Below are positions 54,447 through 59,815 of a stretch of 59,815 nucleotides of DNA, piece after piece. Source of the stretch: Mycobacterium asiaticum. GTDB taxonomy: Bacteria; Actinomycetota; Actinomycetes; Mycobacteriales; Mycobacteriaceae. The notes beneath the pieces were generated by a model. That model was not told the origin of the DNA. It made no database searches and was given only the letters and a program-made list of their open reading frames with translations. Where the stretch lies: assembly GCF_001673365.1 (NCBI RefSeq), contig NZ_LZLS01000040.1, positions 1-59,815 of the forward strand, written 5' to 3'. The stretch's first letter is position 1. Every line of letters starts with the position of its first letter. The position numbers and the translations under genes were made by a program.

Positions 54447-56024
54447 GTGACCGAGCCTGCTGACCTTGATGTGCCTGGGGCACCGGTGCGCCCGGTGCTT
54501 GTCGTGGATTTCGGTGCACAGTATGCCCAGCTGATCGCCCGGCGGATCCGCGAGGCGCGGGTCTTTTCGGAGGTCATTCCGCATACCGCCTCGATCGAGG
54601 AAATCCGGGCTCGCGACCCGTTGGCGCTGGTGCTGTCCGGCGGACCGGCCAGCGTCTACGTCGAGGGTGCCCCGCAATTGGACCCGGCGCTGTTCGAGCT
54701 TGGTCTGCCGGTATTCGGCATCTGCTACGGATTCCAGGCGATGGCCCAGGCGCTCGGTGGCACCGTGGCGCATACCGGCACCAGCGAGTATGGCCGCACT
54801 GAACTGAAAGTCGTTGGCGGCGAACTGCATTCAGATCTTCCCGAGGTTCAGCCGGTGTGGATGAGTCACGGGGACGCGGTTACCGCCGCCCCGGATGGAT
54901 TTACCGTGGTGGCCACCAGTGCGGGTGCGGCGGTGGCAGCGTTCGAAGCTCGGGATCGTGGCCTGGCTGGCGTGCAGTACCACCCTGAGGTGCTGCACAC
55001 CCCGCACGGGCAACAGGTGCTCAGCCGGTTCCTGCACGAGTTCGCCGGAATCGGCGCGCAGTGGACCCCCGCCAACATCGCCAACGCGCTGATCGAGCAG
55101 GTGCGCGCGCAGATCGGGGACGGCCATGCGATCTGCGGCCTGTCCGGCGGAGTGGACTCGGCCGTGGCCGCCGCCCTGGTGCAGCGAGCCATCGGCGACC
55201 GGTTGACTTGCGTCTTCGTCGACCACGGGTTGTTGCGCGCCGGTGAGCGTGCCCAGGTGGAGCGCGACTTCGTCGCCGCCACCGGCGCCAATCTGGTTAC
55301 CGTCGACGCGGCGCAGACGTTTTTGGCCGCGCTATCCGGTGTCAGCAATCCAGAAGGCAAACGCAAGATCATCGGCCGCCAATTTATTCGCGCGTTCGAG
55401 GGTGCGGTGCGAGATGTCCTGCACGGCAAGGAGATCGACTTTCTGGTGCAAGGGACGCTCTACCCGGACGTGGTGGAGTCCGGCGGGGGCAGTGGCACGG
55501 CCAACATCAAGAGTCACCACAACGTCGGCGGCCTGCCCGATGACCTGAAGTTCACCCTCGTCGAGCCGTTGCGGCTGCTGTTCAAAGACGAGGTGCGCGC
55601 GGTCGGACGGGAATTGGGCCTGCCTGAGGAAATCGTTGCGCGCCAACCATTTCCGGGCCCGGGGCTGGGAATCAGAATCGTCGGAGAGGTGACCGCGCAG
55701 CGGTTGGAGACGCTGCGTCGCGCGGACTCGATCGCGCGCGAGGAGCTGACCGCGGCGGGCCTGGACAACCTGATCTGGCAATGCCCGGTGGTCTTGTTGG
55801 CCGATGTCCGCTCGGTGGGTGTGCAGGGGGACGGCCGCACCTATGGACATCCGATCGTGCTGCGACCGGTGTCCAGTGAGGACGCCATGACCGCCGACTG
55901 GACCCGGGTTCCCTACGAGGTGCTCGAGCGCATTTCCACCCGCATCACCAACGAGGTCCGCGAGGTCAATCGCGTGGTGCTCGACATCACCAGCAAACCA
56001 CCTGGCACCATCGAGTGGGAGTAG
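54447..56024 (+). CDS. guaA: GMP synthase (glutamine-hydrolysing)
   Basis: Converts XMP to GMP using glutamine and ATP. 525 residues, as Rv3396c. N-terminal class I glutamine amidotransferase: [15 protein letters not shown], catalytic Cys in [13 protein letters not shown], and the triad His-Glu in [13 protein letters not shown]. The ATP pyrophosphatase domain has the P-loop [15 protein letters not shown], and the C-terminal dimerisation domain ends [13 protein letters not shown]. The GTG at 54447 begins [13 protein letters not shown]. It completes the GMP branch with the guaB genes. Confidence 0.97.
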   Translation: MTEPADLDVPGAPVRPVLVVDFGAQYAQLIARRIREARVFSEVIPHTASIEEIRARDPLALVLSGGPASVYVEGAPQLDPALFELGLPVFGICYGFQAMAQALGGTVAHTGTSEYGRTELKVVGGELHSDLPEVQPVWMSHGDAVTAAPDGFTVVATSAGAAVAAFEARDRGLAGVQYHPEVLHTPHGQQVLSRFLHEFAGIGAQWTPANIANALIEQVRAQIGDGHAICGLSGGVDSAVAAALVQRAIGDRLTCVFVDHGLLRAGERAQVERDFVAATGANLVTVDAAQTFLAALSGVSNPEGKRKIIGRQFIRAFEGAVRDVLHGKEIDFLVQGTLYPDVVESGGGSGTANIKSHHNVGGLPDDLKFTLVEPLRLLFKDEVRAVGRELGLPEEIVARQPFPGPGLGIRIVGEVTAQRLETLRRADSIAREELTAAGLDNLIWQCPVVLLADVRSVGVQGDGRTYGHPIVLRPVSSEDAMTADWTRVPYEVLERISTRITNEVREVNRVVLDITSKPPGTIEWE

Positions 56025-56078
56025 CCCGACCTGCGCTGATCGCACTCCGGGCGGTCGGTCCTGGGTTACGATATCGCG

Positions 56079-57005
56079 ATGATCGGTACCCTTTCTGCTG
56101 CCCACGTGGAGCGCCGCGAGTTCTGGGGGGAGCTGTGCCCGGGGATGTCCATCGAGGCGGGCAATGTCGCCAGACCCGCCTCGGTCGGTGAAACCGCCCC
56201 GCTGTTCGCCGACCTGAAGCGCGAGGGTTACGTCCAGGTGGCCGACGCCCTGTCGGAGGCCATCACCGCACCGATCCGCTACGCCGTTTCGACGTTGTTC
56301 CAGCGCGGGATTCCGCTGGCGTTCGCGTTCGTCTACGACGAGTTGTGGCTTGCCTTCCAAGGACTTTCGGACTTCCTGACGTCCGTGCTCGGCGAGGGTT
56401 ACCTGGCGCTGCCCGACTTCTGGGTATGGCACGTCAACCCCAACGAGAACGCAGTGGGCTGGGGGCCGCACCGCGACCGGTTGATGCCGACCCTGGATGC
56501 CGACAACTCGCCGCACACCCTGACCGTGTGGCTTCCGTTCACCGACGCCACCCCGCTCAACGGCTGCATGTACATGCTGCCCGCCCATCTCGACGACCGC
56601 TTCCGGCAACGCAGATGGGATGGCGCCGACAACACCGTCGTTTACAACCCGCAGGACATCCGTGCGTTGCCGGCGACGGCCGGGTCCATGCTGGCCTGGA
56701 ACCAGGCGGTCCTGCACTGGGGCGGTCGGGGCAGCCGGCTGGGGACGGCCGCGCGGATCAGCGCCGCCTTCGAGTTCCAGCGTGCCGACCGGCCGGCGTT
56801 CAACAATCCGCTGCTGGATCCCGCTCGGGTGCCGACTTTCCACGAACGGCTCGGACTGATCGGAAAGCAGGTGCTGCAGTACCGGCACATGTATCCGCTC
56901 AGCGATGACGTCGCGGCCGTTGCCACGTCGCTTTTCCAGCGCTACATGCCGGGAATGCCGGTGCCGGTTGGGGTTTCGGCCCCGCCCGGCCTCGCTGTCA
57001 GCTGA
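56079..57005 (+). CDS. Phytanoyl-CoA dioxygenase-like Fe(II)/2-oxoglutarate oxygenase
   Basis: A 308-residue PhyH-like protein. The iron triad is His131 and Asp133 (GPHRDRL) plus His213 (LHWGGRGS), with the 2-oxoglutarate-binding Arg nearby. The HxD is followed by NSPHTLTVWLPFTDA, and GCMYMLPAHLDDRF is the usual core strand block. Full triad is retained, so an active hydroxylase is expected; substrate unknown (lipid or CoA ester). It follows guaA by 54 nt and converges on an SDR. I do not recall this gene at this place in H37Rv. Confidence 0.87.
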   Translation: MIGTLSAAHVERREFWGELCPGMSIEAGNVARPASVGETAPLFADLKREGYVQVADALSEAITAPIRYAVSTLFQRGIPLAFAFVYDELWLAFQGLSDFLTSVLGEGYLALPDFWVWHVNPNENAVGWGPHRDRLMPTLDADNSPHTLTVWLPFTDATPLNGCMYMLPAHLDDRFRQRRWDGADNTVVYNPQDIRALPATAGSMLAWNQAVLHWGGRGSRLGTAARISAAFEFQRADRPAFNNPLLDPARVPTFHERLGLIGKQVLQYRHMYPLSDDVAAVATSLFQRYMPGMPVPVGVSAPPGLAVS

Positions 57006-57049
57006 GTTATCGGGCTGCCGCCACCGCAGTCGTTGTTCGACGGCTTGGG

Positions 57050-57859
57050 CTAGGTCGTCGGTCCGAGCGCATAGGCGCCGGTCTCTGGATCGTGATACCA
57101 GCCGCTGGCTGCGTGGGTGCCGCCGTCGACGTGGATCGTCTGCCCGGTGATGTAGCTCGACATTTCAGATGCGAGAAACACTGCCGCGCCCGCCATCTCA
57201 TCGACGTGACCGGCGCGTCCCAACGGGACGGTGAGGCCGAAACGCTCGTCGGAACCCGGCGGTGCCATCTGCATGATGCCTTCGGTAAGCGTGATGTCGG
57301 GCGCCAGCGCGTTTACCCGGATGCCGTGCGGTGCGAGTTCGAGGGCCGCGGTCTTGGTGTAGTTGATGACTCCGGCCTTGGCGGCCGCATACGCTGCGTA
57401 ACCGGGCGCGGCCCGGACGCCTTCGATCGACGTGATGCTGATGATGCTGCCCGGCAGCTTCTGTTCGACGAGGCCGCGGGCCACCCGTTGAGTGCACAGG
57501 TAGACGTGGCGCAGATTCGATTTGTACAGCGCATCCCAGCCGTTCTCGCTGGTGTCGAGGATCCCTGATGAGAACACCCCGCCGGCGTTGTTGACCAGGA
57601 TCGTGACGGGTCCGAGTTCGGCGGTGGTATGCGCGAGCGCGGCGTCGACCGCGGTGCTGTCTCGGACGTCGACGGGGATGCCCAGCGCGCCGATTTCCCC
57701 GGCGGCTTCGGCGCACGATTCGGGGTTGCGTTCCCAGATGGCCACTTTGGCGCCGAAGGTCGCCAGGCCTGCGGCAATGCCGCGCCCGATCCCGGCACCT
57801 GCGCCGGTGACGACTGCGACGCGGTCGGTCAACAGGATGCTCGCCGGATTGATCGTCAT
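57050..57859 (-). CDS. Short-chain dehydrogenase/reductase
   Basis: A 269-residue classical SDR. Cofactor loop VTGAGAGIGRG, NNAG motif LVNNAGGV, catalytic Ser in SITSIEG, Tyr/Lys in YAAYAAAKAG, cofactor-exit ALAPDI, and end GQTIHVDGGTHAASG. It has a long C-terminal extension (WYHDPETGAYALGPTT). Likely NAD-linked dehydrogenase of an alcohol or ketone of lipid metabolism; the closest subgroup is unclear. Its ATG at 57859 has a remnant gene just upstream (57871-58032). Confidence 0.9.
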   Translation of the reverse strand: MTINPASILLTDRVAVVTGAGAGIGRGIAAGLATFGAKVAIWERNPESCAEAAGEIGALGIPVDVRDSTAVDAALAHTTAELGPVTILVNNAGGVFSSGILDTSENGWDALYKSNLRHVYLCTQRVARGLVEQKLPGSIISITSIEGVRAAPGYAAYAAAKAGVINYTKTAALELAPHGIRVNALAPDITLTEGIMQMAPPGSDERFGLTVPLGRAGHVDEMAGAAVFLASEMSSYITGQTIHVDGGTHAASGWYHDPETGAYALGPTT

Positions 57860-57870
57860 GCGCTGACTAT

Positions 57871-58032
57871 AGGAAGGCGCGTGCGCTGGTTCGCGATCCG
57901 GACAAAGCCGAGGCGTTGCGCCGGATCGGCGTCGAACTCGTCGAGGGTGATATCAGCGATGCCGGCGATGTGCTGCGCGCTGCCCACGGCGCTGAGTACG
58001 GCCACGTTCTTCAATTTGCTGCGGCTGATTGA
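57871..58032 (+). pseudogene. Fragment of an NmrA/NAD(P)H-binding epimerase-like gene
   Basis: The frame on the + strand from about 57871 to TGA 58030-58032 reads RKARALVRDPDKAEALRRIG then VELVEGDISDAGDVLRAAHG. This is the strand 2 to strand 3 segment of an NmrA-like or NAD-dependent epimerase domain. It lacks the N-terminal Gly-x-x-Gly nucleotide loop and all downstream parts, and no start codon precedes it. The remaining 140 nt before imuA' holds only the SOS box and promoter. A decayed, transferred or deleted gene. Confidence 0.75.
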
Positions 58033-58131
58033 GCCTCATTTCATGCCAGGAGTCACACCAGCATCGAACGCATAAAGCCGCCTCTTGCGTTGCTTGACGG
58101 TTGTCAGAGGGCAGGTGTTTACTCAAGCCAA

Positions 58132-58147
58132 TCGAACATATTTTCGA
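58132..58147 (+). promoter_or_regulatory. LexA (SOS) box of imuA'-imuB
   Basis: TCGAAC-ATAT-TTTCGA matches the mycobacterial SOS consensus TCGAAC-N4-GTTCGA with one mismatch (T for G in the right arm). It lies 26 nt upstream of the imuA' ATG. LexA represses and DNA damage induces imuA'/imuB in mycobacteria. Confidence 0.88.
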
Positions 58148-58173
58148 AAAGAGCGCCAAGGTGGGAGGCTGAT

Positions 58174-58782
58174 ATGACTGTGGCTTTGGCCTCCGAAAGC
58201 CGGGCTGACCAGCTCGAATCGCTGCGTCGGCGGATGGAGGCGATGTCCGGAAAGAGCACCGCCCATACCGAGGAACTGTTGCCGGGGGCGAGCCCCTCCA
58301 TGTTGCCGCGTGGAACGGTGGCGGTGCTGTCCGGCGCGCGCTCGCTGGTGCTGCGCATGGTGGCTTCGGCGACGGCCGACGGAGGCAACGTCGCCATCGT
58401 CGGCCAGCCGAATATCGGGTTGCTGGCCGCGGTGGAGATGGGGGCGGATCTGAGCCGGATCGCGGTGATACCAGATCCCGGAAATGATCCGGTAGAGGTG
58501 GCCGCCGTACTCGTCGACGGTATGGACCTGGTGGTTCTCGGCCTGGGTGGGCGCCGGGTGACGCGGACGCGGGCCCGGGCCGTGGTCGCCCGGGCCCGTC
58601 ATAAAGGGTGCACGGTGCTGGTCACCGATGGTGACTGGGAAGGGGCGTCGGCGCGGTTGGAGGCTCGGGTCTGCGGTTATGAGCTGAGTCTGGGCAGCCG
58701 CCCGGGGTTCGGACGCATCAGCGGGGTGCGGTTGCAGATCAGCCGGTGCGGGCGGTCGATCGGTCGAGTTCGCACCGGTTGA
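58174..58782 (+). CDS. imuA': ImuA' mutasome accessory protein
   Basis: A 202-residue RecA-fold-like protein that works with ImuB and the polymerase DnaE2 in damage-induced mutagenesis. ATG 58174 ([20 protein letters not shown]) has GGGAGG upstream; the longer frame from 58090 crosses the SOS box. Features: [20 protein letters not shown] in the place of a Walker A (degenerate, no GKT), [21 protein letters not shown], and a C-terminal basic tail (RSIGRVRTG). Counterpart Rv3395c (204 residues). Confidence 0.92.
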   Translation: MTVALASESRADQLESLRRRMEAMSGKSTAHTEELLPGASPSMLPRGTVAVLSGARSLVLRMVASATADGGNVAIVGQPNIGLLAAVEMGADLSRIAVIPDPGNDPVEVAAVLVDGMDLVVLGLGGRRVTRTRARAVVARARHKGCTVLVTDGDWEGASARLEARVCGYELSLGSRPGFGRISGVRLQISRCGRSIGRVRTG

Positions 58783-58787
58783 CGTCG

Positions 58788-59815
58788 ATGGCCCCTTCTC
58801 GAGTGCTGGCGATCTGGTGCATGGACTGGCCGGCGGTCGCGGCGGCCGCGGCCGCGGGCCAGCCCGCGACGGCCCCGGTTGCGGTCACGTTGGCAAACCG
58901 GGTCATCGCCTGTTCGTCGATGGCTCGGGCGGCCGGGGTACGCCGAGGGCTGCGGCGCCGGGAGGCGGCCGCGCGGTGCCCGCAACTGCACGTCGCGGCC
59001 GCCGATGTGGACCGCGACGCCCGCTTCTTCGAAAGCGTGGTCACCGCGGTGGAGGATCTGGTGCCGCGCGCCGAGGTGCTGCGGCCCGGGCTCCTGGTGC
59101 TCCCGGTGCGCGGTGCGGCCCGGTTCTTCGGGTCCGAGCAGCAGGCGGCCGAGCGACTGATCGACGCGGTTGCAGTGAGTTCGGGGGTCGGTGCCGAGTG
59201 CCAGATCGGGATCGCCGACGGGCTGTCCACCGCGGTCTTCGCCGCGCGGGCCGGTCGCGTTGTGGAGCCCGGTGGCGATGCGCGGTTTTTGTCCGCGCTG
59301 TCGATCCGCCAACTGGCCACCGAGCCGAGCCTGTCCGGACCGGGACGAGAGGAGCTGGCGGATCTGTTGTGGCGGATGGGGATTCGCACCCTCGGGCAGT
59401 TCGCCGCGCTGTCTCGCACCGACGTCGCGTCCCGGTTCGGGGCCGACGCCATGGTCGCACACCGGTTCGCTTGCGGCGAAGCTGAACGCGGTCCTTCCGG
59501 CCGCGAACCGCCGCAGGAACTCGAAGCCGTGCTGGACTGCGATCCGCCGATCGACCGCGTCGACGCCGCGGCATTCGCCGGGCGCTCACTGGCGGCCACG
59601 CTGCACCAGGTGTTGCTGGCTGCCGGAGTGGGCTGCACCCGGTTGGCCATTCACGCGGTCACTGCCAACGGCGAAGAGCTCAGCCGGGTGTGGCGGTGCG
59701 CCGAACCGTTGACCGAGGACGCCACCGCAGACCGGGTGCGTTGGCAGCTGGACGGTTGGTTGAGCCATCGCATCGCGCGCGGCCGCCCACTGGACGCACC
59801 GGTGACGCTGCTACG
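58788..59815 (+). CDS. imuB: ImuB, catalytically inactive Y-family polymerase-like mutasome hub (3' end outside window)
   Basis: 342 codons of a Y-family-polymerase-like protein; the frame runs off the window, so it ends beyond 59815. ATG 58788 begins MAPSRVLAIWCMDWPAVAAA, where the catalytic Asp region of true polymerases (DMD) reads W-C-M-D-W. The second acidic pair is also absent, in line with ImuB being a clamp-binding hub that recruits DnaE2. GVRRGLRRREAAARCP, RPGLLVLPVRGAARFFGSE and LATEPSLSGPG match Rv3394c as recalled. It starts 5 nt after imuA'. Expression is presumably from the SOS promoter upstream of imuA'. Confidence 0.94.
   Translation, partial: MAPSRVLAIWCMDWPAVAAAAAAGQPATAPVAVTLANRVIACSSMARAAGVRRGLRRREAAARCPQLHVAAADVDRDARFFESVVTAVEDLVPRAEVLRPGLLVLPVRGAARFFGSEQQAAERLIDAVAVSSGVGAECQIGIADGLSTAVFAARAGRVVEPGGDARFLSALSIRQLATEPSLSGPGREELADLLWRMGIRTLGQFAALSRTDVASRFGADAMVAHRFACGEAERGPSGREPPQELEAVLDCDPPIDRVDAAAFAGRSLAATLHQVLLAAGVGCTRLAIHAVTANGEELSRVWRCAEPLTEDATADRVRWQLDGWLSHRIARGRPLDAPVTLL

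Noticed and set aside
55332..56888. A 518-codon open frame antisense to guaA and the PhyH-like gene
   Set aside because: Spans two real genes on the opposite strand; composition (His/Arg/Gln-rich) is typical of antisense frames in GC-rich DNA.
57629..58075. A 148-codon + strand frame antisense to the SDR and across the remnant
   Set aside because: Antisense shadow; the remnant lies in a different frame.

Overview
The window is a GC-rich actinobacterial chromosome segment. I read it as a Mycobacterium, probably a slow grower outside the M. tuberculosis complex. The evidence is near-complete gene order with the M. tuberculosis H37Rv stretch Rv3447c to Rv3394c (window + strand equals H37Rv minus strand), hallmark genes (ESX-4, whiB3, sigD/rsdA, choD, imuA'/imuB), many GTG starts, and a mycobacterial SOS box. 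Rv numbers below are from memory of that genome, not from a search. I see no rRNA, tRNA, insertion sequence, prophage or CRISPR.

Layout. 1-8.5 kb: end of the ESX-4 type VII secretion locus (eccC4, an Rv3446c-like protein, esxU/esxT), then rplM-rpsI, glmM and a type VII-associated pair (Rv3440c/Rv3439c-like). 8.5-10.8 kb: a minus-strand group of alpha/beta hydrolase, SnoaL-like protein and LLM oxidoreductase. 11-16.2 kb: glmS followed by three tandem DUF4436-type membrane proteins and a rhomboid-like membrane protein. 16.2-26.7 kb: nnr, gadB, alr, an alpha/beta hydrolase, the t6A group tsaE-tsaB-rimI-tsaD, a small hypothetical gene, and groES-groEL1 under a CIRCE operator.

26.8-39.75 kb is accessory relative to H37Rv, where groEL1 and whiB3 are adjacent. 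It holds a LysR regulator divergent from a catabolic-looking run: an SDR split by an in-frame stop, a sulfotransferase, an unrecognised protein, a mycofactocin-type SDR and another SDR. An adenylate cyclase, a RidA-like protein, small and secreted proteins, and a TetR-LLM-lipase unit with a palindromic operator follow.

39.8-59.8 kb returns to the conserved backbone: whiB3, Rv3415c-like, sigD, rsdA, Rv3412-like, guaB2-guaB3-choD, an AtsK-like alkylsulfatase with its TetR regulator and three copies of one palindrome, the GH65 phosphorylase/beta-phosphoglucomutase pair, a cold-shock protein, guaA, a PhyH-like oxygenase, an SDR, and the SOS mutasome genes imuA'-imuB (imuB runs off the end).

Themes: UDP-GlcNAc supply for the wall (glmM, glmS, with alr for D-Ala), GMP synthesis (guaB2, guaB3, guaA), stress control (groESL, whiB3, sigD, imuAB) and lipid/steroid/sulfate-ester oxidation. 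The most interesting unexplained items are the DUF4436 triplication, the LysR/sulfotransferase/SDR island with a nonsense codon, the TetR-AtsK circuit beside a collapsed AtsK duplicate, and the long A/T-rich structured region upstream of whiB3.
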